Assembly (NCBI RefSeq): GCF_034676545.1
Contig: NZ_JAUCBZ010000015.1
Span: 3,656,501-3,720,500 of the forward strand
From: Pararhodobacter sp.
GTDB taxonomy: Bacteria; Pseudomonadota; Alphaproteobacteria; Rhodobacterales; Rhodobacteraceae
DNA: 64,000 bases
Direction: 5' to 3'
The notes under the pieces are model-generated. The model was given only the letters and a program-made list of their open reading frames with translations, did no database searches and was not told the origin of the DNA. Shown here piece by piece: positions 48,866 through 57,772 of this stretch. The translations under genes and the position numbers were made by a program. Within the stretch, counting starts at the first letter, position 1; the number at the start of each line of letters is the position of its first letter.

Positions 48866-51854
48866 TTTGCTTATCCCCCGCCTTGTCATAGAACACCGGA
48901 TCGACGATCCGCGCCGGAACCGGCGTGCCGTCCTTGCCCTGCCAATCCATCACCTCGCCCATCCGATCCGTCCCGCGATGCACCAGAGCCATCGCGATCC
49001 CCCGGTCCAGCGTTGGCGAATAATAGCTCGACGTCACCCGGCCCTGCGTTTCCTGCTGACCGTTGGCGTTCTTGCCCGGCAAGGGCGCCAGCGCGCCATC
49101 CTCCAGAACCGAGCCATCGACCGTTTCCAGACCGACCAGCTTCCAGCGATCCGGCGAGACCATGTTGGTCCGCTCCATCCCGCGTTTGCCCAGGAAATCC
49201 GCTTTCTTCTTCGAGATCGCCCAGTTCAGGTTCAAATCCTGCGGAATGATCGTGCCGTCGGTCTCGTCGCCAATCATGATGAAGCCCTTTTCGGCCCGCA
49301 TCACATGCAGCGCCTCGGTGCCGTAAGGCATCATGCCGAATTCAGCCCCCGCCGCCAGCACGGCGTTCCAGAAGGCCTGCCCCTCGGAGGCTGGCACAGC
49401 GATTTCATAGCTGAGTTCGCCCGAGAACGAGATGCGGAAAATCCGCGCGCGGAACCCGCCGATCTTGCCCTCTTTCCAATCCATGAAGGCCATGCCCTCG
49501 CGCGACAGGTCCATGTCGCTGCCCATTTTCTCCAGCACTTTTCGGGCGTTGGGGCCGACCACGGCGATTTGCGCGAATTGTTCGGTCAGGTTGACGACAT
49601 GGACCTTCCAGTCCCACCATTCGCATTGCAGCCAATCTTCCATCCACGCATGGATGCGATCCGCCCCGCCCGAGGTGGTGTGGCACAGGAAACTGTCGTC
49701 ACTCAGACGCGCGACCACGCCATCGTCAGACAGGAACCCGTTTTCGTTGCACATCAACCCATAGCGGCATTTGCCGGGCTTCAGCGTGCTCATCAGGTTG
49801 GTGTAGAGCATGTCCATCAGCTTGCCCGCGTCTGGCCCCTTGACCAGCAGCTTGCCCAGCGTCGAGGCATCCAGCAGCCCCACCGAGTTGCGCGTCTGGT
49901 TGATCTCGCGCTTGACTGACTCGGCGTGGGTTTCATTGCCTCTGGTATAGCAATAGGGGCGGCGCCACTGGCCGACCGGCTCCCAATGGACGCCGTTGGC
50001 CTCATGCCAGGCGTGCATCGGCGTGCGGCGCAGCGGCTGGAAGATTTCACCCCGTGCCTCAGCGGTGATCGCCCCCAGCGAGATCGGCGTATAGGGCGGG
50101 CGGAAAGTGGTGGTGCCGGTCTGCGGGATCGGCTGGCCCAGCGCGTCCGACAGGATGGCAAGGCCGTTGATGTTGCTCAGTTTCCCCTGATCGGTCGCCA
50201 TGCCCAGCGTGGTGTACCGCTTGGTATGTTCGACCGACGCGTAGCCCTCTTTGGCGGCCAGTTGCACGTCCGAGACCTTCACGTCGTTCTGCGGGTCCAG
50301 CCACGTTTTCGCGCGCAGCAGGTAATCGGCCTGTGCGGGCATCAACCAGACGGGCAACATGGGCGCGTCGGCTTCGGTGTCGGCTTGAGGTGCCGCGCCT
50401 GTGCCCTGCCCGGCCGCATGGGCGTCGGCCAGAACCTCGGCGGTGGTGAAGTGGCCATTGGCGCTGCCGACTGCGGTGACAAAGCCCGCGCCGTCATGGC
50501 CCAGCGGCGGGCGCGCGGGATCGGGGCGGAAAAAGCCGCCGCCCTCATTCCAGGTCAGCTTGCCGCCGCAATGCGACCACAGATGCACCACCGGGGACCA
50601 GCCGCCGGACATCGCCACGGCGTCGCACTCCAGCGTTTCCGAGATCGCGCCACCGTCGCTGTCGAAGCGGCACAGCGCCACGCCGGTCACCGATTTGCCG
50701 CCGATCACATGGCGAATGGCGGTGCCCTCGGCGATGCGGATACCCGCCGCGCGGGTTTTGGCGGGCAGGTCGCCGGTCACCTCGTCGCGGGCGTCGATCA
50801 CCGCCGCGACTTTGACGCCTGCCGCCTGAAGCGCCAAGGCGGTGCGATAGGCGTCGTCGTTGTTGGTGACAACCGCGACGCGCTGACCGGGCGAAACCGC
50901 CCAGTTGACCACATAATCGCGCACCGCCGAGGCCAGCATGACGCCGGGCACATCATTGCCGGCAAAGGACAAGGGGCGCTCGATCGCGCCGGTCGCGGTG
51001 ATGATCTCGCCCGCGCGCACCCGCCAGAGGCGATGACGCGGCATATCCGCGCCGGGCTGGTGGTCGGCGATCCGCTGATAGCCCAGCGCATAGCCGTGAT
51101 CGTGCACACCCGCGACCATCGTGCGATCCAGCACCGTGACGTTGACCATGCCGCGCAGCGTCGCGAGGGTTGCATCGACCCAGGCCGAAGCGGTCAGGCC
51201 GTCGATCTGCACGCCATCGACCACCGCGCGACCGCCGAAATGGGCGGTTTGCTCCATGAGGATCACGCGTTTGCCCGATGTCGCCGCCGCCAGCGCCGCC
51301 GTCAGACCGGCGATGCCTCCGCCCACAACCAGCACATCGCAGAACGCATACAGCTGTTCATAGCGGTCGGCATCGCGGGTTTCGGGGTGCGGCGCTTTGC
51401 CCAGACCGGCCGAATAGCGCACGATGGGTTCGTAGACATGTTTCCAGAAGGCGCGCGGCTGGATGAAGGTCTTGTAATAAAACCCAGCCGGAAAGAAGCG
51501 CCACAGCTTGCTGTTGATCACACCCACGTCGAACTCGAGGCTGGGCCAGTGGTTCTGGCTGACGGCCTTGAGGCCCGAGAACAATTCGGTGGTGGTGGTG
51601 CGTTGGTTGGGTTCAAACCGGGCACCCTCGCCCAGACCGACGAGGGCGTTCGGCTCTTCGGCGCCCGAGGCCACGACGCCGCGCGGGCGGTGGTATTTGA
51701 ACGAGCGCCCGACCAGCGTCTGACCCGCGCCCATCATCGCCGCGGCCAGCGTATCGCCGGCAAAGCCGCGCATCGACTTGCCGTTGAAGGTGAAGTCCAG
51801 CGGGCGGCTGCGGTCGATCAGACGACCGCCGGTTTTCAGGCGTTGGCTGCTCAT
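48858..51854 (-). CDS. soxA: sarcosine oxidase alpha subunit
   Basis: A 998-residue subunit that carries NAD+ and contributes the folate site; with SoxB it oxidises sarcosine to glycine, H2O2 and 5,10-methylene-tetrahydrofolate. Seen in order: an N-terminal ferredoxin-like fold (FTFNGKSMRGFAGDTLAAAMMG), a dinucleotide-binding domain (VLVVGGGIAGLTAALAAATSG near residue 170), and a C-terminal GcvT-like aminomethyltransferase domain. ATG 51854 overlaps the soxD stop (ATGA). Confidence 0.95.
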   Translation of the reverse strand: MSSQRLKTGGRLIDRSRPLDFTFNGKSMRGFAGDTLAAAMMGAGQTLVGRSFKYHRPRGVVASGAEEPNALVGLGEGARFEPNQRTTTTELFSGLKAVSQNHWPSLEFDVGVINSKLWRFFPAGFYYKTFIQPRAFWKHVYEPIVRYSAGLGKAPHPETRDADRYEQLYAFCDVLVVGGGIAGLTAALAAATSGKRVILMEQTAHFGGRAVVDGVQIDGLTASAWVDATLATLRGMVNVTVLDRTMVAGVHDHGYALGYQRIADHQPGADMPRHRLWRVRAGEIITATGAIERPLSFAGNDVPGVMLASAVRDYVVNWAVSPGQRVAVVTNNDDAYRTALALQAAGVKVAAVIDARDEVTGDLPAKTRAAGIRIAEGTAIRHVIGGKSVTGVALCRFDSDGGAISETLECDAVAMSGGWSPVVHLWSHCGGKLTWNEGGGFFRPDPARPPLGHDGAGFVTAVGSANGHFTTAEVLADAHAAGQGTGAAPQADTEADAPMLPVWLMPAQADYLLRAKTWLDPQNDVKVSDVQLAAKEGYASVEHTKRYTTLGMATDQGKLSNINGLAILSDALGQPIPQTGTTTFRPPYTPISLGAITAEARGEIFQPLRRTPMHAWHEANGVHWEPVGQWRRPYCYTRGNETHAESVKREINQTRNSVGLLDASTLGKLLVKGPDAGKLMDMLYTNLMSTLKPGKCRYGLMCNENGFLSDDGVVARLSDDSFLCHTTSGGADRIHAWMEDWLQCEWWDWKVHVVNLTEQFAQIAVVGPNARKVLEKMGSDMDLSREGMAFMDWKEGKIGGFRARIFRISFSGELSYEIAVPASEGQAFWNAVLAAGAEFGMMPYGTEALHVMRAEKGFIMIGDETDGTIIPQDLNLNWAISKKKADFLGKRGMERTNMVSPDRWKLVGLETVDGSVLEDGALAPLPGKNANGQQETQGRVTSSYYSPTLDRGIAMALVHRGTDRMGEVMDWQGKDGTPVPARIVDPVFYDKAGDKQNV

Positions 51855-52174
51855 TGGAAACCCTCCCATGCGGGGCGGCGGGCCTTGATCTTGGCGGCAA
51901 TCTCGGCAGGTGGCTCAAGGGTCTGGGCTTTGTAGGTGCCGAACACCTCGAGCGTGGTGGTGCAGCGCGCGGCGAGAAACCATTTGCCGCAGCCGAACGC
52001 ATGGCGCCAACGCTCAAAATGCACGCCGCGCGGGTTCTTGCGGGCGAACATATAGGCCTCATAGTCGGCGTCGGTCGAGCCGGGGCCGAAACGCTTGAGA
52101 TGCGCCTCGCCGCCATTGGCGAATTCGGTTTCCTCGGCGGTCACACCGCAGCAGGGGCAGGTCAGGAGAAGCAT
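51851..52174 (-). CDS. soxD: sarcosine oxidase delta subunit
   Basis: A 107-residue zinc-binding subunit. The CPCCG motif at residues 6-10 provides zinc ligands together with the later HAFGCGKWF region. It begins MLLLTCPCCG at ATG 52174 and has the family's WxHxFGCGKWF signature (ERWRHAFGCGKWF). The stop overlaps soxA by 4 bases. Order soxB-soxD-soxA-soxG is the standard operon. Confidence 0.95.
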   Translation of the reverse strand: MLLLTCPCCGVTAEETEFANGGEAHLKRFGPGSTDADYEAYMFARKNPRGVHFERWRHAFGCGKWFLAARCTTTLEVFGTYKAQTLEPPAEIAAKIKARRPAWEGFQ

Positions 52175-52262
52175 GGGTGGCTCCTTTTGGTGGCGGTGAA
52201 CGCGGGGGCCAGCCCGTCGCCATTGGCGCTCGGACCAAGGGCGCACCAAGGGCGACCCCCCG

Positions 52263-52284
52263 GAGCATTTTTGGCTAGATGAAG
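52263..52284 (+). repeat. dispersed motif, copy d
   Basis: GAGCATTTTTGGCTAGATGAAG, two bases different from the consensus GAGTATTTTTGGCAAGATGAAG. It sits on the plus strand in the 133-base gap between soxB and soxD, which is unusual for an operon otherwise fused end to end. It may mark a later insertion or an internal RNA-processing site. Confidence 0.55.
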
Positions 52285-52307
52285 CGATAGAAAAGCAGAC
52301 TGGGTCA

Positions 52308-53555
52308 TCAGTGTGCCACCCCCGCCGCCACAGATTCATCAATGAATTTGCCCTCGCGGAAACGGTACATGGAGAAATCCTCGGCCAGTGGGCCGGGTTC
52401 GCCTTTGGCGACCAGTTCAGCCATCGCCCAGCCCGAGCCGGGGATGGATTTGAAGCCGCCGGTGCCCCAGCCGCAGTTGATGAAGGTGTTGCCCAGCGGC
52501 GTTTTCGACAGGATCGGTGAGCGGTCGCCGGTCATGTCGACGATCCCGCCCCATTGGCGCAGCATTTTCAGGCGCGAGAGCATGGGGAAGGTTTCGACCA
52601 GGGCGCGCACGGTTTCCTCGATATGCATCCACGAGCCGCGCTGGGTGTAGTTGTTGAAGTGGTCCGCGCCGCCGCCGACGACCATTTCGCCCTTGTCGGA
52701 TTGCGACAGGTAGCCGTGCACGGTGTTGGCCATGACAACCACATCGAGGCAGGGCTTGATGGGTTCCGAGACCATCGCTTGCAGGGCCACGGATTCGACC
52801 GGCAGGCGGAACCCGGCCATATCGGCCAGATGCCCGGAATGCCCGGCGACAACCATCGCCAGCTTGTCGCAGCCGATGGTGCCTTTGGTGGTTTGCACCG
52901 CCGAGACCTTGCCGCTGACGCTGTCGATGCCGGTGACTTCGCAATTCTGGATGACATGCATCCCCATCGCCGAACAGGCGCGGGCATAGCCCCAGGCCAC
53001 GGCGTCGTGACGGGCGGTGCCGCCGCGGGCTTGCCAATGCGCGCCCAGCACCGGATAGCGCGGGCCGTCGATATTCATGATCGGCACGCGTTTCTTGACT
53101 TCGGCGGGCGTGATGAACTGCGTCTCAACCCCTTGCAGCTTGTTGGCGTAGACGGTGCGGCGATAGCCCCGGATCTCGGCCTCGGTCTGGGCCAGCATCA
53201 TCACGCCGCGCGGGCTGAACATGATGTTATAGTTCAGATCCTGGCTCAGGGTCTCATAGAGGCTGCGCGCCTTCTCATAGATCGCCGCCGAGGGGTCTTG
53301 CAGGTAGTTGGAGCGGATGATCGTGGTGTTGCGGCCGGTATTGCCGCCGCCCAGCCAGCCCTTTTCGAGGATCGCCACATTGGTGATGCCGAAATTCTTG
53401 CCAAGGTAATAGGCCGTCGCCAGCCCGTGACCGCCCGCGCCGACAATGATCACGTCGTAATGCGGCTTCGGCTCTGGCGAGGCCCAGGCACGGTCCCAAC
53501 CATTGTGCTGACGCATCGCTTCACGGGCGATGGCAAAAACCGAATACCGTCTCAT
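52308..53555 (-). CDS. soxB: sarcosine oxidase beta subunit
   Basis: A 415-residue FAD/FMN subunit that binds and oxidises sarcosine. The N-terminal dinucleotide motif is VIIVGAGGHGLATAYYLG, followed by NTGRNTTIIRSNY. The conserved ARHD segment (GGTARHDAVAWGYARA) contains the histidine known to hold covalent FMN in this family. The start MRRYSVFAIAREAM at 53555 is the family start and has GGGAGG upstream. First gene of the operon; a 233-base divergent gap to ccmI holds the likely promoter. Confidence 0.95.
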   Translation of the reverse strand: MRRYSVFAIAREAMRQHNGWDRAWASPEPKPHYDVIIVGAGGHGLATAYYLGKNFGITNVAILEKGWLGGGNTGRNTTIIRSNYLQDPSAAIYEKARSLYETLSQDLNYNIMFSPRGVMMLAQTEAEIRGYRRTVYANKLQGVETQFITPAEVKKRVPIMNIDGPRYPVLGAHWQARGGTARHDAVAWGYARACSAMGMHVIQNCEVTGIDSVSGKVSAVQTTKGTIGCDKLAMVVAGHSGHLADMAGFRLPVESVALQAMVSEPIKPCLDVVVMANTVHGYLSQSDKGEMVVGGGADHFNNYTQRGSWMHIEETVRALVETFPMLSRLKMLRQWGGIVDMTGDRSPILSKTPLGNTFINCGWGTGGFKSIPGSGWAMAELVAKGEPGPLAEDFSMYRFREGKFIDESVAAGVAH

Positions 53556-53788
53556 GCGGAGACCTCCCTTGGCTGGGTCGCGTTGGTAGTGGTCATGGAG
53601 TGTCGGGCCTCTTGTCCCATGGCTGCAAACGGCGCAATTCGGCAAAAAACCGACATGTGCTTTCGGATCGGAGAAAATGTCGCAGACCATCAGGCGAATT
53701 GCACGGCCTATCGCAGGATTGTGAGGGCGGTTTTGCTTTTTTATGCGGCGCCAAACCCGTAAGGGTGAGCCAGCAAACAGGAGTAGAC

Positions 53789-55048
53789 ATGGGTATCGGC
53801 GCATTGTGGACATTCTGGCTACCGGCTTTGGCCATTTCGGTGATCGCGGTGGGCCTGGCAATCCTTGGCCTGCGGCGTGGCGCGCGGATGCTGGGGGCTG
53901 AGTCTGGACCCAAACGCGAGATGCGGATTTACGCGGACCAGTTGCGCGAGGTCGAGCGGGATCAGGCGCGCGGTATCGTATCCGCAGAGGAGGCCCAGCG
54001 CCTGCGCGCGGAAACGGCGCGCCGTTTGCTGGAGGCCGACAAGAAGGCGCAGACCGTGTTAAGCAGCTCTCCGGCGGGAATGCGGCTGATTGCGGTGGTG
54101 ATGGTGCTGTTGATGCCGGTTGGCGCGCTGGTATTCTATTGGACCGAAGGCACACCGGGATATCAGGACATGCCGCTGCAACTGCGCTTTGCCGAGGCGC
54201 AGCAGATGCGCGCCGACCGCGCCTCGCAATCGCAGCTTGAGGCGACGTGGGAGGCCAGTCCGAATTATCCGCCTGCGCCCGAGATTGATCCGGAATACCA
54301 AGGCCTCATGACCCAGCTTCGCGCCGCGGTCGCCGAGCGCCCCGATGATCTGCGCGGCCAGCGTCTGCTGGCCACCAACGAGGCAAACATTGGCGATTTC
54401 GCCGCCTCCGCCGCGGCGTGGGTTCGGGTCATCGAAATTCAAGGCGAGGCCGCGCCTGTTGCCGATCTGGTGGCGCTGGCGGAAACGATGGTGCAGGCTG
54501 CGGGTGGCGCGGTGTCGCCGCAGACCGAGGCCGTTCTGCAACGCATCCTGCAACGCGACCCGACCAATGGCCCGGCGCGCTATTATCTGGGCCTGAGCCT
54601 TGGACAGACCGGGCGTCCGGACATGACCTTCCGGCTGTGGCGCGGCCTGTTGGAAGACAGCCGCCCCGAGGCCCCCTGGGTGCCGATCATTCGCGGCGAG
54701 ATCGAGCAATTGGCCGAGATCGCCGGCGTGCGCTATACCTTGCCGCCGCTGGCGACCCAAGGGATGCGGGGCCCCTCGGCCGAGGATATGGCGGCCGCGT
54801 CCGAGATGAGCGCCGCAGACCGTGAGGCGATGATCGGCGGCATGGTCGAAGGACTGGCAGCGCGGCTGGCCAACCAAGGCGGCACGCCCGAGGAATGGGC
54901 GCGGCTGATTTCGGCGCTGGGAACGCTGGGCCAAACCGACCGGGCGCGGGCGATCTGGTCCGAGGGGCGGATGATCTTTGCCGACCAGCCCGAGGCCTTG
55001 GCCCTGTTGCAAGCCGCCGCCGTGCCGCTTGGGTTCATCGAGCAATAG
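53789..55048 (+). CDS. ccmI: c-type cytochrome biogenesis protein CcmI
   Basis: A 419-residue inner-membrane protein that holds apocytochrome c for haem attachment. Two transmembrane helices (FWLPALAISVIAVGLAILGL and MRLIAVVMVLLMPVGALVFY) flank a cytoplasmic leucine-zipper-like loop (EMRIYADQLREVERDQARGIV); the large periplasmic part has TPR-like helices (PDDLRGQRLLATNEANIGDFAASAAAW, GPARYYLGLSLGQTGRPDMTFRLWRG). AGGAG lies 5 bases before the ATG. The usual ccmFGH partners are not adjacent here. Confidence 0.92.
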   Translation: MGIGALWTFWLPALAISVIAVGLAILGLRRGARMLGAESGPKREMRIYADQLREVERDQARGIVSAEEAQRLRAETARRLLEADKKAQTVLSSSPAGMRLIAVVMVLLMPVGALVFYWTEGTPGYQDMPLQLRFAEAQQMRADRASQSQLEATWEASPNYPPAPEIDPEYQGLMTQLRAAVAERPDDLRGQRLLATNEANIGDFAASAAAWVRVIEIQGEAAPVADLVALAETMVQAAGGAVSPQTEAVLQRILQRDPTNGPARYYLGLSLGQTGRPDMTFRLWRGLLEDSRPEAPWVPIIRGEIEQLAEIAGVRYTLPPLATQGMRGPSAEDMAAASEMSAADREAMIGGMVEGLAARLANQGGTPEEWARLISALGTLGQTDRARAIWSEGRMIFADQPEALALLQAAAVPLGFIEQ

Positions 55049-55050
55049 CG

Positions 55051-55524
55051 ATGGCGATTTTCACCGACATACAGGAATTTTTCGCCGCCCTACCCCCGTC
55101 CGGGGCTTTGGCCGGGCTGGATCTGGGCGAGAAAACCGTGGGCGTGGCGGTCTCGGACCTGCGTCGCCGGGTGGCCACGCCGCTGGAAACCGTGCGGCGC
55201 AAGAAGTTCAAGCTGGATGCCGCGCGTTTGCTGGAGATCGCCGAGGCGCGCAATCTGGCAGGGTTCATTCTGGGGCTGCCGTTGAATATGGATGGCTCCG
55301 AGGGGCCGCGCTGCCAATCCACGCGCGCCTTTGCCCGCAATCTGGCACAACTGACCGACCTGCCGATCGGCTTTTGGGATGAGCGCCTGTCCACCGTCGC
55401 CGCCGAGCGGGCCTTGCTGCATTTCGACACCTCGCGCGAAAAGCGCGCGCAGGTGATCGACCATGTCGCGGCCGGGTTCATCTTGCAGGGTGTGTTGGAC
55501 AGATTGGAAGTGTTAGGTCGCTAA
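55051..55524 (+). CDS. ruvX: putative Holliday junction resolvase / pre-16S rRNA nuclease YqgF
   Basis: A 157-residue RNase H-fold nuclease. Motifs are LAGLDLGEKTVGVAVSD (first Asp), LGLPLNMDGSEGPR and FWDERLSTVAAERAL (Glu), ending with a conserved Asp in QVIDHVAA. The family matures the 5' end of 16S rRNA; Holliday junction cleavage is the older annotation. It starts 2 bases after the ccmI stop, so the two are cotranscribed. Confidence 0.93.
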   Translation: MAIFTDIQEFFAALPPSGALAGLDLGEKTVGVAVSDLRRRVATPLETVRRKKFKLDAARLLEIAEARNLAGFILGLPLNMDGSEGPRCQSTRAFARNLAQLTDLPIGFWDERLSTVAAERALLHFDTSREKRAQVIDHVAAGFILQGVLDRLEVLGR

Positions 55525-55598
55525 TGGGCTGGCCCCGCCTCGGATCGGCGTTATCTTTTCCCATGAGATTACAGACACACAGCGGTGGACCCGGCCCC

Positions 55599-55841
55599 AT
55601 GAACAAACAAACCGTCCCCGTCTGGGTTCGCGATGAGATCGACAGCCCCTGCGTGCAACTCTGTGTCATTCACCCCAAGGTGGGCATTTGCGCCGGGTGT
55701 TATCGCACGCTGGACGAGATCGCCGAGTGGTCCTTGATGACCCCCGAGGCACGGCGCTCGGTGATGGCGGTGCTGCCCGACCGTGCCGGGCTGCTGAAGA
55801 AACGGCGCGGCGGGCGGGCGGCGCGCCTGAACGACCTGTAA
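55599..55841 (+). CDS. small cysteine-rich protein (DUF1289-like)
   Basis: An 80-residue cytoplasmic protein with four cysteines in a Fe-S or zinc-like pattern (SPCVQLC, then GICAGCYRTLDEIAEW). The sequence DEIDSPCVQLCVIHPK-GICAGCYRTLDEIAEW is characteristic of the DUF1289 family. Its stop is 3 bases from the convergent TauE/SafE gene. Function unknown; metal binding is inferred from the cysteines. Confidence 0.85.
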   Translation: MNKQTVPVWVRDEIDSPCVQLCVIHPKVGICAGCYRTLDEIAEWSLMTPEARRSVMAVLPDRAGLLKKRRGGRAARLNDL

Positions 55842-55844
55842 ACG

Positions 55845-56664
55845 CTAGAACCCGGCCGCCTTGCGCAGCATATTCGCGGCCATGACGATGATGAACACGG
55901 CAAACACGCGCTTCAGCGGTTTCGGGTCCATGGCGTGCGCCAGTTTCACCCCCAACGGCGTGGTGATCATGGTCATCGCGATCACGATGGCAAAGGCCGG
56001 CAGGTTGACCGCGCCGATGGTATAGGGTGGCGGGGCAATCGGCTGCATCAGCAGGAACCCGGTGACCGAGGGCACGGCGATGATCACCCCGAATCCCGCC
56101 GCCGTCGCAACCGCGCGGTGAATCGGCACCCCGAACAGCGACATCAACGGCACCCCGAACGAGCCGCCGCCAATGCCCATCAGCACCGACAGGAACCCCA
56201 TCGCCGACCCGGTCGCGGTGCGCGCGACCCCGGTGGGCATCGCCGCGCCCAACCGCCAGTCGGCCTTGCCGAACGCCAGATAAAGCCCCACAGTCAGGCC
56301 CAACACGCCGAAAATCGCCTGCAAGATCACCGAGCGCAACCCGCTGGCGGCGATCACGCCAACAACCGCGCCCAAGGCGATCCACAGCCCCCAGCCCTTG
56401 AGGATCGACCACTCGACCGCGCCGCGTTTGTTATGGGCGCGCACGGATTTCACCGAGGTGACGATGATCGTTGCCAAGGACGTGGCCAGACAGACCTGCA
56501 TCAGGTTCGGCCCGGCATAGCCCAGCGCGGTGAAGGTGTAGAAGAACGCCGGCACCAGAACGATACCGCCGCCGACGCCCAACAGCCCGGCGATCACCCC
56601 CCGCGCCCGCGCCGATCACCGCGAGCAAGGCCACCATTTGCACCAACAACAGGGGATCAGGCAT
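55845..56664 (-). pseudogene. TauE/SafE-family exporter with a one-base frameshift
   Basis: ATG 56664, overlapping the sufE stop by 8 bases, opens MPDPLLLVQMVALLAVIGAGAG, then a six-C run at 56597-56602 shifts the frame. The adjacent frame continues at once with VIAGLLGVGGGIVLVPAFFYTF and runs for about 250 residues with eight membrane helices to the stop at 55845. Removing one C restores a TauE/SafE anion exporter of about 272 residues, including both G-x3-G-x-GGG-like repeats (second: FLSVLMGIGGGSFGVPL). A homopolymer sequencing error is the simplest explanation; a recent pseudogene is possible. Confidence 0.8.
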
Positions 56665-57094
56665 TCGCCGCGCCCATATGCTGCGCGGCGACCAGGCCGA
56701 TGCGCTCGACCATCGCGCGCACCCCGTTGGAACGCTGCGAGGACAGGTGCTCGTCCAGTCCCAGCCGTTTGAGCTCTGCGCCCGCGTCGATCGTCGGGAT
56801 CTCCTCCATCGCGCGCCCGGCATAAAGCGTGTGCAGCACCGCGATCAGCCCGCGCACGATCATGGCATCCGAATCACCATAGAAATCAAACCGGGCTTGG
56901 GCGCCCGTGCCCTCGATCTTGGGGAACAGCCAGACCTGACTGGCGCATCCGTTGACCTTGTTGACCGGAACCTTGAGCGCATCGTCCATCGGCTCCAACG
57001 CGCGGCCCATCTCGATCACATGGCGATAACGATCCTCCCAGTCGTCGAGAAATTCAAAGGTTTCGGCCAGGTCGTCGAATTCGTCTTGTGCCAT
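56657..57094 (-). CDS. sufE: cysteine desulfurase sulfur acceptor SufE
   Basis: A 145-residue protein that accepts persulfide sulfur from SufS for iron-sulfur cluster building. The acceptor Cys lies in NKVNGCASQVWL, and the family end motif QRSNGVRAMVERI is present. ATG 57094 is the family start (MAQDEFDDLAETF). It overlaps the exporter gene by 8 bases, suggesting coupling of sulfur handling with anion export. Confidence 0.93.
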   Translation of the reverse strand: MAQDEFDDLAETFEFLDDWEDRYRHVIEMGRALEPMDDALKVPVNKVNGCASQVWLFPKIEGTGAQARFDFYGDSDAMIVRGLIAVLHTLYAGRAMEEIPTIDAGAELKRLGLDEHLSSQRSNGVRAMVERIGLVAAQHMGAANA

Positions 57095-57262
57095 GCTGCC
57101 CTCGATTAACGCCGGTTCATCCGCACCAGACCTAGGCCCACAAGGGCAAAACGTCCAGCCCCGTGGCTTTGTCGTGCACGCGGTCGTGCTCTGCGTCAGG
57201 CTTTTCAATCGCGGCGCAGTGCGATAGCCACAGGGGGCGCTATGCTTGGGAAAGGAACCCGG

Positions 57263-57727
57263 ATGAGAACCTCTGTCGTGGTCATGTTGGTGGCGGCTTT
57301 GACCGTGACCGGTTGCAGTACGATCCGCGAGTCGCGGATGAACCCGCGCAATTGGTTTGGCGCCTCGCAGGAAGAACGCCCGAGCCTTGGCCCGGTGCGC
57401 GACAGAGTCGACAACCGCGCGCTGGTCACGCAGGTGACGGCGATGACCATCGAGCCCACCTCGTCCGGGGCGTTGGTGCGTGCCGAGGCCATGATGCCCA
57501 GCGCGGGTTGGTGGGATGGCGAGTTGGTGCCGCAGAACTTTGGCCGCCCCGAAGCTGGGGTGTTGACCCTGCATTTCGTCGCCGCCGCCCCGCGTGAGGC
57601 CGTGCCCGACACCGGTGCGCAGTCGCGCACCTTGATCGCGGTCTACCCGATGTCGCAAGCGCAACTGGATACGGTCTCGTCGGTGGTCGTCACCGGGGAA
57701 ACCAACAGCCGCAGCGTGCGCCGCTGA
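57263..57727 (+). CDS. predicted lipoprotein
   Basis: A 154-residue exported protein with a lipobox (VVVMLVAALTVTGCST, Cys at about 18). The mature part is about 135 residues with beta character (ALVTQVTAMTIEPTSSGALVRAEAMMP, GVLTLHFVAAAP). An AAGGA site lies 7 bases before ATG 57263; an upstream ATG at 57242 is also possible. Divergent from sufE, convergent with rnd. Family not recognised. Confidence 0.82.
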   Translation: MRTSVVVMLVAALTVTGCSTIRESRMNPRNWFGASQEERPSLGPVRDRVDNRALVTQVTAMTIEPTSSGALVRAEAMMPSAGWWDGELVPQNFGRPEAGVLTLHFVAAAPREAVPDTGAQSRTLIAVYPMSQAQLDTVSSVVVTGETNSRSVRR

Positions 57728-57772
57728 CGGCGCGCCATGACCGAGGGAGGGGGCTGTGGCCCCCGTCCGCAC

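Noticed and set aside
48864..53762. Open frames opposite the sox genes on the plus strand
   Set aside because: They mirror well-supported sarcosine oxidase genes and have no ribosome-binding sites or domains of their own.
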